50,428 nt of DNA from JAJZEO01 sp964477345 (GTDB taxonomy: Bacteria > Chlamydiota > Chlamydiia > Chlamydiales > 2-12-FULL-49-11): assembly GCA_964477345.1 (NCBI GenBank), contig CAYZDL010000012.1, forward strand, positions 1-50,428. Reading direction: 5' to 3'. The notes below the pieces were generated by a model. The model was not told where the DNA came from. It worked only from the letters and a program-made list of their open reading frames with translations, and did no database searches. Both the position numbers and the translations under genes were made by a program. Of this stretch, positions 41,499 through 50,197 are shown piece after piece (the stretch's first letter is position 1; every line of letters starts with the position of its first letter).

Positions 41499-42501
41499 AC
41501 TGAAAATTGTATCGGTTGCCCCCTTCTAGCTCTTCTTTAATCTTCTGGGGGGCATCGTTATTTTTTAGGAAGGTTTGTTTAATATGGTTAATCAGGATCT
41601 TTGTGTCACCCAGGGTCGGTTTTCCTGGGTTGACAAATTGAGCGAGCTTATCGAGCTCTTCTAGTACGTATTGAGGAGTAAGGTGTCCATAAAGTTGGTT
41701 TTTAGGGCGACTGTTATCGTAGGAGCACTCAATAAAAATTCCATGCAGGGCCCCTTTTTGAATTAACGGGGCAATTTCTCGCCAAATTGGTTCCAATTTG
41801 GGAGTTTTTTCCAAAGAATCAGGGGAGGTATCGCCAATGTAGAGAGTGTAATGACCATTTGATTCGACGAGAAAGGCAGTCGATTCGTAACAACCAGGGT
41901 GATGGAGAGAGAAAATTTGCACACTCATTTGTGTCCCAGGAATCCCGGTTGTCGTTTGTGGCTTCAACCGTTCGTATTGGTAGATGTCGAGGGGATTCGT
42001 CCCTTCTGAACCGAAGTTTGGCCAAATGATGCCGTTAAAAATGTGGTCTCGGAAGGCATCAATGGTGAAATTTGTTCCCATTAGAATAGTCTTTGTGTCG
42101 ATGGGGGAATTGATGACGAGGCCCATCGTATGGTCAAGATGGGGATGTGAGATCAGATAGGCTTTGATATGATTACGCAGTATTTGAGCTGCGGCTTCAT
42201 AGGAGTTCTTATTATTCTCGAGTTGTAAATGGGGGAAAGAACCTTTTTCAAAACAGATCTGTGTATCAAAGCAGTAGACGTATGTGGCCANNNNNNNNNN
42301 CTCGATTCCGGCAACTAGCGAACCTGTATCTAGTGCGATGTACTGCTCGGAAAGTATGGGAGCTAAAAGATAGCCGGGCATATTAGTTTCCAGTGGCCCT
42401 CCCATGCAACCAAGCACAACTACCTTAAAATAGGGCTCGGCAATGAGAGGCGCTACAAAAAACCAGCAAGAGAAAAGCAATAGTTGAGTTTTCCTGCGCA
42501 T
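41461..42501 (-). CDS. Secreted class II cyclic-nucleotide phosphodiesterase
   Basis: This 346-residue protein has a signal peptide (ending IAEPYF). The metallo-beta-lactamase fold is shown by VVVLGCMGGPLETNMPGYLL, YIALDTGSLVAGIE, AYLISHPHLDHTMGLVINS (zinc motif H-x-H-x-D-H), LHHPGC, YTLYIGDTSPDS (metal Asp) and FIECSYDNSRP with LYGHLTPQYV. This order is that of PDEase class II (yeast Pde1, Vibrio CpdP, Dictyostelium PDE). These hydrolyse cAMP and cGMP. The N-run at 42291-42300 falls inside the gene and leaves the flanking frames in register, but the true sequence there is unknown. Confidence 0.85.
   Translation of the reverse strand: MRRKTQLLLFSCWFFVAPLIAEPYFKVVVLGCMGGPLETNMPGYLLAPILSEQYIALDTGSLVAGIEXXXXATYVYCFDTQICFEKGSFPHLQLENNKNSYEAAAQILRNHIKAYLISHPHLDHTMGLVINSPIDTKTILMGTNFTIDAFRDHIFNGIIWPNFGSEGTNPLDIYQYERLKPQTTTGIPGTQMSVQIFSLHHPGCYESTAFLVESNGHYTLYIGDTSPDSLEKTPKLEPIWREIAPLIQKGALHGIFIECSYDNSRPKNQLYGHLTPQYVLEELDKLAQFVNPGKPTLGDTKILINHIKQTFLKNNDAPQKIKEELEGGNRYNFQFILLEQGLKYEL
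42291..42300. other. Assembly gap (10 N)
   Basis: A run of exactly ten N interrupts the phosphodiesterase gene. Ten is a common placeholder for a gap of unknown size. If the real gap is not 10 bases (or a frame-preserving length) the gene is longer or broken. Confidence 0.95.
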
Positions 42502-42567
42502 TCTGCAAATCTATATCATTGATTGACTTGATGTCAACTTGGGATTCGTTAAAGAATTGCGCATAGC

Positions 42568-43920
42568 TTATTTAGCTTTTTTGCGAAAAAATTTGTGCCA
42601 AAGAATAGGGATGACCAAGACGGGGATTCCGAAATAGAACGAAGCTCGCGTATCGGGGTAAATTAAGACCACTAAGAGGGTTCCAATTTGTAGCCAAATG
42701 GCAAGTAGTGTTAAGTAAGGATACCAAGGAACTCTATAAGTTAATTTCACTCCCACTTCTTTATAGTGTTTTCTAAAGCGGAGTTGTGCCCAACAAATTG
42801 ATATCCAACAGATTGTTCCCGTAAATCCAGAAGTGGCTAAGAGGATGGTGTAGAGTTTGTGAGACGAGAAAAAATAGGAGCTCAATAAAAGAATCCAAAT
42901 TGCCACGAGAGTCACTGCGGTGGCGTGAATGGGGATCCCATGTTTGGAGATCTTGGTTAACGCTTTTGGCCCCATTCTATTTTGGCATAAAGCAAACAGG
43001 GTTCGGATTGTGGCATAGAGACCGCTATTGGCACAAGAAATTGCCCCTGCGATGATCAAAAAGCTAAAAATGTGAGCCACATGGACTAAGCCATATTTTT
43101 CAAGGGCATAGGCAAATATACTTCCGTTGAGGGTTGCTTCTTGCCAAGGAACGATCAATACAAGAAGAAAAGTAGGAATTACATAAAGACCGATGATTCG
43201 AATCGCCACTTTTTCAAGTGTTGCAGGGATTGCTTTTTTAGGATTTTTTGTCTCTAATGCAGTTAAGCCAATGATTTCAGATCCTTGGAAGTTCGAAAGA
43301 AGGATCACCATATTGACGAAGAAAATCAAAAGCCCATTGGGTAGTAAGCCTCCATTATCGAGTAGATATTTTGTCCCAATGAAACTAGGTGAAGAGCCAA
43401 TGTATCCAAGAAAAATACAAAAGGCTAAGACAGAAAAGAGAATCAAGATCCCGATTTTGATCAACGAGAGCCAAAATTCTAATTCACCGAAAGCACTTAC
43501 CGATACCAAGTTAGAAAAAGTAATGATGAGACCAAAGAGTACTGACCATATGTAAGTAGGTACAAGAGGAACAAAATATTGCATGATCAATCCACCTGCA
43601 ATGCATTCTGAGGGGATGAAAACGACCCAGCTAAACCAGTAAGCCCAGCCAACCCCACAAGCCCAAGAAGGAGAGATGTATTTGGCGGCTGAATTGACAA
43701 ACGATCCTTGAGAAGGGGAGGAGACGGCCAATTCTGAGAGACAAGCGAGCATTAGGTAAGAAATAATGCCTCCCAAAATGTAAGCTAAGAAGGCAGAGGG
43801 GCCAATTTGTTGGACAATGTACCCTGTTCCCAAAAAGTAAGAAGAGCCGATGATGCCCCCTAAGGCAATCAAGCTCAAGTGGCGGTGCTTTAATCCGCGT
43901 TGTAATTGAGGGTAGGCCAT
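42568..43920 (-). CDS. Amino-acid permease of the APC superfamily (AAT-like)
   Basis: The 450-residue protein has 12 hydrophobic segments. The start LQRGLKHRHLSLIALGGIIG and SSYFLGTGYIVQQIGPSAFL is the classic TM1 region of AAT-family permeases (R-x-x-L-x-x-R-H-x-x-x-I-A-L-G-G-x-I-G-x-G-x-F-x-G), followed by YLMLACLSELAVSSPSQGSF and GWAYWFSWVVFIPSECIAGG. It exchanges or imports amino acids; the substrate is unknown. A host-dependent lifestyle makes uptake likely. Transcribed toward the phosphodiesterase gene, it is 66 bases from it. Confidence 0.88.
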   Translation of the reverse strand: MAYPQLQRGLKHRHLSLIALGGIIGSSYFLGTGYIVQQIGPSAFLAYILGGIISYLMLACLSELAVSSPSQGSFVNSAAKYISPSWACGVGWAYWFSWVVFIPSECIAGGLIMQYFVPLVPTYIWSVLFGLIITFSNLVSVSAFGELEFWLSLIKIGILILFSVLAFCIFLGYIGSSPSFIGTKYLLDNGGLLPNGLLIFFVNMVILLSNFQGSEIIGLTALETKNPKKAIPATLEKVAIRIIGLYVIPTFLLVLIVPWQEATLNGSIFAYALEKYGLVHVAHIFSFLIIAGAISCANSGLYATIRTLFALCQNRMGPKALTKISKHGIPIHATAVTLVAIWILLLSSYFFSSHKLYTILLATSGFTGTICWISICWAQLRFRKHYKEVGVKLTYRVPWYPYLTLLAIWLQIGTLLVVLIYPDTRASFYFGIPVLVIPILWHKFFRKKAK

Positions 43921-44082
43921 TCTCTCTCCTAAGATAATTTAATAGATACTGAAGTGTTTCTATTAATCAATAAAAACTCGCATGTCTTGATAAGCAACTA
44001 GTTCATTTTAATTATGAATATAAAAATTATATCAGTATAATGAAAAATAAAATGAATAATTTGCCTAAATGGGGGAATATTA

Positions 44083-45135
44083 ATGGAAACTAGATTTAAG
44101 AGGGGATTGATCACTCTTTTTGCTTGGGGCTTTTCACTGGGAGCATTTGGATGTACTGATTTCATTCTTCAAGATGCTAATCAACAATTCGTCGTCGGTA
44201 GATCAATGGAGTTTGGGATAAATTTGAAGTCTCAGATTTTTGTTCAGACACCGACGGGACTAAAAACTCAAAGTATGATCGGTCGAAGCAAGGGGGCAAG
44301 TTGGACGCAAAAGTATACAATTTTAGGGATAAATGTATTTGGAAATAATCAATTTATTGTAGATGGGATGAATGATCAAGGGCTTAGTCTTGAGTATCTT
44401 TGGTTTCCAGGTGCACAATATCCAACCCCTCCAGCAGGTAAGTTAGGAAAGACAATTAGTCTTTATGATTTGGGATCATATCTCTTGGGCACATGCGCTA
44501 CTATTAGTGATGTAAAAGCAAAGCTTAGTGGGATTTTTATTTATGTTGGAGGTTTTGAAGAGATGCAGGGTCAGAAATTACCTCTTCACCTTGCCATTCA
44601 CGAAGCAACTGGAGCCAGTATCGTCATTGAATTCATCGATAATCAAATGGTTATTTCTGATAACAAAGTAGGAGTTCTCACAAATTCCCCGAGTTATTCT
44701 TGGCAAACGACTAATTTGAATAACTACGTAGGGCTATCTAGTACAAACATGAAAAAGGACACGTTTGGTAGTGTTGTCCTTTCACCTGAAGGTCAAGGAT
44801 CTGGTTTATCCGGTTTACCTGGCGGCTACACTCCTCCAGCACGTTTTGTGCGGATCGCCTTTTTAAAATTCTTTGCCTCTCCAGCGAAATCAGAAAAGGA
44901 GAACGTAAACCTAGCTTGGCATCTTTTGAACACTGTCGATATTCCATACGGGGTTATTCGAGCAGATAATGGCCAAGTAGGAGACTACACCCAATGGTCA
45001 ATTGTCAAAGACCTTAAGAATAAAATGCTATATTACCGCACCTACGACAATCTAGTGGGAGGTTTTGTAGATCTTAATGAGATGATAAGTAAGGGTAGCA
45101 TGGACCCTATTCCACTTATGAAACAGTTACAGTAA
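44083..45135 (+). CDS. Choloylglycine hydrolase / penicillin V acylase-family enzyme
   Basis: The 350-residue protein has a signal peptide whose cleavage before Cys24 (FGCTDFILQD) would expose the N-terminal nucleophile of an Ntn hydrolase. Conserved points follow: VVGRSMEFG (Arg with M-E), FIVDGMNDQGLSLEYLWFPG (Asp and the N-x-x-G-L motif), LPLHLAIHEATGASIVIEFI, VLTNSPSYSWQ (Asn) and WSIVKDLKNKMLYYRTYDN (the terminal Arg). The set fits bile-salt hydrolase, penicillin V acylase and acylethanolamine amidase relatives. The export signal puts it outside the cytosol; a host N-acyl amide or bacterial signal molecule is a plausible substrate, but it is not determined. A terminator follows. Confidence 0.85.
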   Translation: METRFKRGLITLFAWGFSLGAFGCTDFILQDANQQFVVGRSMEFGINLKSQIFVQTPTGLKTQSMIGRSKGASWTQKYTILGINVFGNNQFIVDGMNDQGLSLEYLWFPGAQYPTPPAGKLGKTISLYDLGSYLLGTCATISDVKAKLSGIFIYVGGFEEMQGQKLPLHLAIHEATGASIVIEFIDNQMVISDNKVGVLTNSPSYSWQTTNLNNYVGLSSTNMKKDTFGSVVLSPEGQGSGLSGLPGGYTPPARFVRIAFLKFFASPAKSEKENVNLAWHLLNTVDIPYGVIRADNGQVGDYTQWSIVKDLKNKMLYYRTYDNLVGGFVDLNEMISKGSMDPIPLMKQLQ

Positions 45136-45153
45136 TAGTTCATTATCACAAAT

Positions 45154-45190
45154 AAAAAAAGGAGGCTTATATTGTGGGCCTCCCTTTTTT
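45154..45190. terminator. Bidirectional terminator between convergent genes
   Basis: GGAGGC (45161-45166) pairs with GCCTCC (45178-45183), flanked by a run of A before and a run of T after, with one mismatched pair at the base of the stem. It serves both the choloylglycine hydrolase gene and the CPBP protease gene, which converge here. Confidence 0.75.
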
Positions 45191-46198
45191 CTAGTAGGTA
45201 AAAGAGAAGGCAACTTCTTTCTTTTGAGTGACGATAGCCTTTGTTACGGCGGCACTTGCAGCAAGGAGAATAAAGTCATACCATGAGTGAAGTGCAACAC
45301 TTTCTCGCAGGGAATGATTTTTGTAAGTAAGCCAACTGCAGTAAGCACCTATACTTCCAATCACAGGTAAGGAGACAACGTAATACCGTTTTCGGTCTTC
45401 CTTAGAAAAAGTGCTGGCATTTCCTATGTGAGCTGCTGTAAAAAGAAGGTTAGAGGTAATCATCCCTCCAATCGGAGTTAGTGATTCGGAGAGAGCCGAT
45501 TGTAAATAACCTCTAAAAAATGACTCTTCTCCAATACCGATCGCAAACGCCATGAAAGGGTTAATAGCAGGAAATTCGCTGCAAATATGGGCGACGCTTG
45601 TTATGGGTTCATCTTTAGAGTGTGATAAAGTTACCACAGTCACAGCAACACCTAGGCATCCAAGGACTCCACCCCATACTTCGGGCTTTTTGATGATCGA
45701 CCAATCAAATGGAGCGTAGAGCAATTGTTGGAACGAATCAGTTGGCATTGGGTAACGAAATCCGACCTTTTTGTTAAAGGCACGTACGTCACGGTAGGCC
45801 GCATAAATTCCATAAAATTGAGTTGTTCGGAGTGCCAAAGTATTACGACTTCTTTCCTCCTCATTTTTTGAGGCATAATTTAGCATTCCCATTTCAAGGC
45901 CATAAACACTACCTAATGTAGCTGCAGTTCTATAGTCATCGAGATAAGCATGGCCAAGGCCAGGGTAAATTGCAGACAAGCTAGTTGCAAGCCAGGGTCT
46001 TTTGTACGGTTTTTCCAATTCAGGAGGGGCTTGACTCACGGGCTCAGGGATAGCGGAACGGCCAACAAATGTCTGAGTAGGTACTTGAGTCTCTTCGAAC
46101 AATACAGGGGCCGATTCTTCTGGTTCTTTTTGATCGTTCTCTCCATCAGCATACAGAATCGCAGATAGGCAAATCATTGCAATGAGTGGTTTGAACAT
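45191..46198 (-). CDS. CPBP-family intramembrane protease with an extended N terminus
   Basis: Start ATG 46198 with AAGGAAA upstream; the earlier in-frame start is unlikely. A signal peptide (MFKPLIAMICLSAILYADG) is followed by a Pro/Glu-rich linker of about 60 residues, a small helical region with SAIYPGLGHAYLDDY (DUF5683-like), and a hydrophobic C-terminal domain. CPBP motifs: GIGEESFFRGYLQSAL (E-E-x-x-F-R-G), TAAHIGNAS (His) and ALHSWYDFILL (His). CPBP proteases cleave within membranes; bacterial members serve in bacteriocin immunity or peptide maturation. The long periplasmic N terminus is unusual. It is 335 residues and complete. Confidence 0.8.
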   Translation of the reverse strand: MFKPLIAMICLSAILYADGENDQKEPEESAPVLFEETQVPTQTFVGRSAIPEPVSQAPPELEKPYKRPWLATSLSAIYPGLGHAYLDDYRTAATLGSVYGLEMGMLNYASKNEEERSRNTLALRTTQFYGIYAAYRDVRAFNKKVGFRYPMPTDSFQQLLYAPFDWSIIKKPEVWGGVLGCLGVAVTVVTLSHSKDEPITSVAHICSEFPAINPFMAFAIGIGEESFFRGYLQSALSESLTPIGGMITSNLLFTAAHIGNASTFSKEDRKRYYVVSLPVIGSIGAYCSWLTYKNHSLRESVALHSWYDFILLAASAAVTKAIVTQKKEVAFSFTY

Positions 46199-46337
46199 AA
46201 TTTTCCTTTGTAGTTTCAACGTAACATCCCCATCTTTTGTAGCTTTCTACCGATGAACCACTGAGTTCCCCTTGAACTATTTTCTTGGTAATCTTAACAT
46301 CTCCTATCTCTTTGTTTCAATTAGGATGATAACCCTT

Positions 46338-47309
46338 ATGAAAAAAATCGCTGTTTTTGATTTACACTGTGATTTGTTAGGAACAATCGATTGGAGTGGG
46401 TATACACTTAGCTTCGATTCCCCTGAGACAAATTGCTCCCTTTCACAATTGGAGATGGGGGGAGTCAAGCTTCAAGTCATGGTTCTTTCAGGTGTGACGG
46501 GTCTTGCCAATGGCCCGGTCATTTCAGGGAGGAATCAAGTAAGGCTATATCAGGAAATGAAGAAAATCACAAAGCTTGATTGTTTCTTTGCTGTGGAAAA
46601 TGCCTCTGTACTTGTTGATGACTCAGAGCCGCTTGAGAAAGGATTTGAAAGACTTAAGCAATATCGAGAGGTAGAGGATATTCTCTATGTAAGTCTTACC
46701 TGGAATGATGAAAATCGATTTGGAGGGGGCAATTTAACTGATGTAGGTTTGAAAGAGGATGGGGAAGCACTTCTCGAATGGATGAATGAAATGGGAATTG
46801 CTGTTGACTTTAGCCACACTAGCGACCGCCTTGCCTACGATATTTTCTCCTATATCGACAGGAAGGGGCTTACTATACCCATTTTGGCAAGTCATTCAAA
46901 TTTTCGTGCTGTTAAAGATCATCCTCGTAACTTACCCGATGATTTAGCATTGGAAATTATCCGGCGTGGGGGGATTATTGGAATCAATTTTGTACAAAGA
47001 TTTATCGGAAGCGAGCCTGAGAAGCTGATCGATCATATTGAATATGGACTTAGCTTGGGTAGGCATTCTCTTTGTCTAGGAGCCGATTTTTATGGGGCCC
47101 TTGAAGTGCCTGATCAGCTTTGTCCAAAAAGAATGATGTCCCCTTTTTTTTCGACCCTTTCGAATGCGAGTTCGTACCCTATCTTGCAAGAGATGCTTTC
47201 AAAAAGGCTTTCCTCAGAAGATATTGAAGGGTTGTTTTGGAAAAATGGGACCAGTTTTTTGCGAAAGATTAACCTTCGTTGCCAAGAGCAGGTTTCTGTA
47301 TACCTTTGA
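46338..47309 (+). CDS. Membrane-dipeptidase-like (M19) zinc dipeptidase
   Basis: I choose ATG 46338 (MKKIAVFDLHCDLLGTIDW); the in-frame ATG at 46326 directly follows AGG and the one at 46272 lacks a ribosome site. The product of 323 residues has the M19 metal motifs: DLHCD (His-x-Asp), FFAVENAS (bridging Glu), VDFSHTSD (His) and LASHSNFRAVKDHPRNL (His with the catalytic neighbourhood HPRN), then GGIIGINF and GADFYGA. M19 enzymes cleave dipeptides including D-residue-containing ones. No signal peptide is seen, so it probably acts in the cytosol on imported or peptidoglycan-derived dipeptides. The 3' end overlaps the next gene (convergent) by 41 bases. Confidence 0.85.
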   Translation: MKKIAVFDLHCDLLGTIDWSGYTLSFDSPETNCSLSQLEMGGVKLQVMVLSGVTGLANGPVISGRNQVRLYQEMKKITKLDCFFAVENASVLVDDSEPLEKGFERLKQYREVEDILYVSLTWNDENRFGGGNLTDVGLKEDGEALLEWMNEMGIAVDFSHTSDRLAYDIFSYIDRKGLTIPILASHSNFRAVKDHPRNLPDDLALEIIRRGGIIGINFVQRFIGSEPEKLIDHIEYGLSLGRHSLCLGADFYGALEVPDQLCPKRMMSPFFSTLSNASSYPILQEMLSKRLSSEDIEGLFWKNGTSFLRKINLRCQEQVSVYL

Positions 47310-47967
47310 ATATGTCGAAGAAACCCTGTGTCGATTGAGCTGGAAGTTGGATGATATTTTGATAGTTGAAGATTAGGTAATAGACCACAACTTGAGCGAC
47401 GCGTCTAGTGATGTCACCCTTCGTAGTGACTACATCATTAAATACCATATCGTTAAATACTTTTGTCTCGGTTTTGCGCCCCGGGGTAATTATATTCACT
47501 GTCAAATGGTTGATTTTAAGATGGTGAATTATGGCATATTGACCATTTTTTTCTTCTTCTTTCTTCTTTTTTTCCGAAGCATTGTCAGTCGCTAGGCTTC
47601 CTACAAGAGTAGACCAGTTGTTTTCGGGACTTAATTTGTTTTTGAAGACAATATTCAGAGTTGCGTTGTGAATCTCTATTTCCTGAATCTGAATTTCTTT
47701 CTTAAAGTAGTTTAAGTAGGGTGCGTTGACATCAACGATGTCGATGTCAAGAGCAAGGGGAACAGAGTAATTTGGAGGGTTGTTCAAGGTAAATTTTTGA
47801 ATGTTAACTTCTTGTCGCTTAAACAAAACCTTTTCTATTTTGACTAGGGTGCCAAACTTGGCACTCAACATTCTCCCTAAGATGTAGTTAAACTTAAAAA
47901 AGAAAAGCAACGCGCCGACTATGGCGACGAAAGCAGCGAGAGAGAGTACGCTCCAAACAAGCTTCAT
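47269..47967 (-). CDS. AsmA-like membrane-anchored protein
   Basis: The 232-residue protein has one N-terminal span (MKLVWSVLSLAAFVAIVGAL) and continues FNYILGRMLSAKFGTLVKIE, KFTLNNPPNYS and LDIDIVDVNAPYLNYFKKEI, QIQEIEIHNATLNIVF. The opening with an A/G-x-x-x-F-G-T-x-V-x-I-x-x-V, then strand pairs and an I-x-x-I-x-x-x-x-x-x-L-N repeat, is characteristic of AsmA-like repeat-beta-groove proteins. These span the periplasm and take part in lipid transport to the outer membrane. The protein is short compared with typical AsmA. A Lys/Glu-rich block (SEKKKKEEEKNG) interrupts it. Confidence 0.65.
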   Translation of the reverse strand: MKLVWSVLSLAAFVAIVGALLFFFKFNYILGRMLSAKFGTLVKIEKVLFKRQEVNIQKFTLNNPPNYSVPLALDIDIVDVNAPYLNYFKKEIQIQEIEIHNATLNIVFKNKLSPENNWSTLVGSLATDNASEKKKKEEEKNGQYAIIHHLKINHLTVNIITPGRKTETKVFNDMVFNDVVTTKGDITRRVAQVVVYYLIFNYQNIIQLPAQSTQGFFDIFKGIQKPALGNEG

Positions 47968-48005
47968 AGTTTGTAGAGTACATTTTTTAAGATAATCGTC
48001 AATAA

Positions 48006-48031
48006 AAAGCCCCCCAGGTGTGGGGGGCTTT
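48006..48031 (-). terminator. groEL terminator
   Basis: AAAGCCCCCC (48006-48015) pairs perfectly with GGGGGGCTTT (48022-48031) around a 6-base loop. On the minus strand, T residues follow at 48008-48004. It lies 13 bases after the groEL stop. Confidence 0.9.
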
Positions 48032-48044
48032 AACTAGAAATGGT

Positions 48045-49694
48045 TTAGTATCCGCCCATTCCACCCATACCAGCAGCGGCTGCGGCAGCACCTGCGGCAT
48101 CAGATTCTTTTTGTGGAATGTCAGTTACAACAGCTTCAGTAGTCAATAGAAGACCTGCAATTGAGGCTGCGTTTTGTAATGCAGAACGAACCACCTTAGT
48201 AGGATCGATAATTCCTGCTTCTACCATGTCGACAAACTCGTTGGTCAAAGCGTTCCATCCGAAGGTGTCATTCCCGTCTAACACTTTGTAGAAGATCACA
48301 GAACCTTCTTCACCAGCGTTAACAGCGATTTGACGTATAGGCGCTTCGATCGCTTTTTCGATGATGCGAGCACCCATTTTTTCATCAGCAACTGATAGAG
48401 TTTCAACAAATTTTTTAAGTTCTGGGATTGTATGAACGAGAGCTGCCCCTCCACCTGGAAGAATTCCTTCTTCTACAGCGGCTTTTGTTGCATGAAGAGC
48501 ATCGTCTACACGGTCCTTTTTCTCTTTCATCTCGACTTCAGTCGCAGCGCCAACATTGATTAAAGCAACTCCGCCAGAGAGTTTTGCTAAACGCTCTTGA
48601 AGTTTTTCTTTATCATAATCGGAGGTAGACATTTCGATTTGTTTTTTGATTTGCTCTTTTCTTGAATTGATCTCAGAAGCTTTTCCAGCACCATTGATGA
48701 CTGTAGTATCTTCTTTGCTAATAACGATCTTTTTTGCAGTTCCTAGTTGATCTAGAGTTGCATTTTCAAGCTTATGTCCTACTTCTTCTGTGATGACTTC
48801 AGCACCGGTAAGTACAGCCAAGTCACGGAGCACTTCTTTTCTTCTGTCACCAAAGCCTGGTGCTTTTACTGCACAAACTTTGAGACCAGCCCTGATGCGG
48901 TTGATCACTAAAGTTGCAAGGGCCTCGCCCTCGATGTCTTCAGCGATAATAAGAAGAGCTCTACCTGTCTCAACGACAGATTTCAGAATAGGAAGTAGTT
49001 CCTTCATTGAGCTAATTTTTTTATCGTAGATTAGGATATAAGCATCGTCTAAGACAGCTTCTTGCTTTTCACCATCGGTAATGAAATAAGGATTCATATA
49101 ACCGCGATCAAAGTTCATCCCTTCAACAACTTCAAGCTCTGTGTCGAGAGTTTTTCCTTCTTCTACAGTCACAACGCCATCTTTACCGACTTTTTCCATC
49201 GCTTGAGCAATAAGCTTTCCAATTTCTGAGTCGTTATTAGAAGAAATTGTAGCGACTTGCTCGATTTCTCGGCTGCTGCTGACTTTTTTGCTTCTACTTT
49301 TGAGTTTGGCGACAACGTGATCTACTGCCTTGTCAATACCGCGTTTTAGCAAAATAGGATTTGCTCCGGTTGATAAGCATTTTAGACCTTCAATAAAAAT
49401 AGCCTCTGCAAGAACGGTCGCTGTTGTCGTACCATCACCTGCTTTATCAGCTGTTTTGCTGGCTACTTCTTTTACGATCTGGGCACCGATATTTTCGTAT
49501 CTATCTTCGAGTTCGATCTCTTTTGCAACGGTGACACCGTCTTTAGTGATATGAGGTGTGCCAAATGACTTATCAATAACAACGTTGCGCCCTTTAGGAC
49601 CCAGTGTGACTTTGACTGCATTCGAAAGGATCACGACACCATTTTTAATTTTTTGTCTTGCTTCCTCTCTGAATCTAATGTCTTTTGCTGCCAT
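48045..49694 (-). CDS. groEL: 60-kDa chaperonin GroEL
   Basis: The 549-residue protein is a full-length, highly conserved group I chaperonin: VTLGPKGRNVVIDKSFG, ITKDGVTVAKEIELED, DGTTTATVLAEAI (ATP site), CAVKAPGFGDRRKEVL and VEEGILPGGGAALVH. It ends with a Gly-Met-rich tail (AAGMGGMGGY). It folds proteins together with GroES in the cytosol. It is co-transcribed with groES 33 bases upstream. GGAG lies ahead of the start. Chlamydiae often have several groEL paralogues; the presence of groES and pepF alongside marks this as the principal copy. Confidence 0.98.
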   Translation of the reverse strand: MAAKDIRFREEARQKIKNGVVILSNAVKVTLGPKGRNVVIDKSFGTPHITKDGVTVAKEIELEDRYENIGAQIVKEVASKTADKAGDGTTTATVLAEAIFIEGLKCLSTGANPILLKRGIDKAVDHVVAKLKSRSKKVSSSREIEQVATISSNNDSEIGKLIAQAMEKVGKDGVVTVEEGKTLDTELEVVEGMNFDRGYMNPYFITDGEKQEAVLDDAYILIYDKKISSMKELLPILKSVVETGRALLIIAEDIEGEALATLVINRIRAGLKVCAVKAPGFGDRRKEVLRDLAVLTGAEVITEEVGHKLENATLDQLGTAKKIVISKEDTTVINGAGKASEINSRKEQIKKQIEMSTSDYDKEKLQERLAKLSGGVALINVGAATEVEMKEKKDRVDDALHATKAAVEEGILPGGGAALVHTIPELKKFVETLSVADEKMGARIIEKAIEAPIRQIAVNAGEEGSVIFYKVLDGNDTFGWNALTNEFVDMVEAGIIDPTKVVRSALQNAASIAGLLLTTEAVVTDIPQKESDAAGAAAAAAGMGGMGGY

Positions 49695-49727
49695 AGTAGT
49701 ATATTCTCCTGAAAATTTTGAGTTTTT

Positions 49728-50033
49728 TTATTCAACAATTGCGATGATGTCATCAGCTTTGACAATGATAAATTCCTCTTCATCAATAGTGACTTCTTGT
49801 CCGCCGTATTTGTCCCACATGATTCGATCTCCGGCTTTTACCCCGACTTCAATCATTTTTCCGTCTTTGTCCTTTTTTCCTGGGCCAACGGCAATAACTG
49901 TGCCGATTTCTTGCTTTTGTTTTGCAGTATCTGGAAGGATGATCCCTCCTGAAATAGTTTCTTCTTCTTTAGCCCTTTGGACAAGTACACGGTCAGCCAA
50001 TGGTCTAAGCTTTGTTTTCGCTTGTGTTGTCAT
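49728..50033 (-). CDS. groES: 10-kDa co-chaperonin GroES
   Basis: The 101-residue protein reads KLRPLADRVLVQRAKEEETI, then SGGIILPDTAKQKQEIGTVI and GVKAGDRIMWDKYGGQEV, and EFIIVKADDIIAIVE, with the mobile loop between residues 19 and 34 carrying SGGIILPD. It caps GroEL. Its upstream region, shared with divergent pepF, carries the palindrome at 50068-50094. Confidence 0.97.
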   Translation of the reverse strand: MTTQAKTKLRPLADRVLVQRAKEEETISGGIILPDTAKQKQEIGTVIAVGPGKKDKDGKMIEVGVKAGDRIMWDKYGGQEVTIDEEEFIIVKADDIIAIVE

Positions 50034-50067
50034 AAGAGTTACTCCTTGGTTTATTGATAGATAATCT

Positions 50068-50094
50068 AACGAGAATGGTACTTGAATTCTCTTT
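50068..50094. promoter_or_regulatory. 9-N9-9 palindrome upstream of groES (CIRCE-like geometry)
   Basis: AACGAGAAT (50068-50076), a 9-base spacer, then ATTCTCTTT (50086-50094) form an inverted repeat with 8 of 9 pairs. The 9-9-9 layout and position between groES and its upstream region equal those of the HrcA operator CIRCE, but the arms differ from the CIRCE consensus (TTAGCACTC). It lies 35-61 bases before the groES start, where an operator would sit. Confidence 0.45.
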
Positions 50095-50197
50095 TTTTTG
50101 CAAGAGACTTAGCAGAAAAAAACAGAGTCTGCTAAATATTTTAGTCTTGTTTTTTTTTGAAGATTTAAAGAAGATGATCCCTTGGCTGGAGGCTAAT

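Noticed and set aside
49558..50064. Plus-strand ORF of 168 codons over groES
   Set aside because: It is antisense to groES and the start of groEL, which are both certain.
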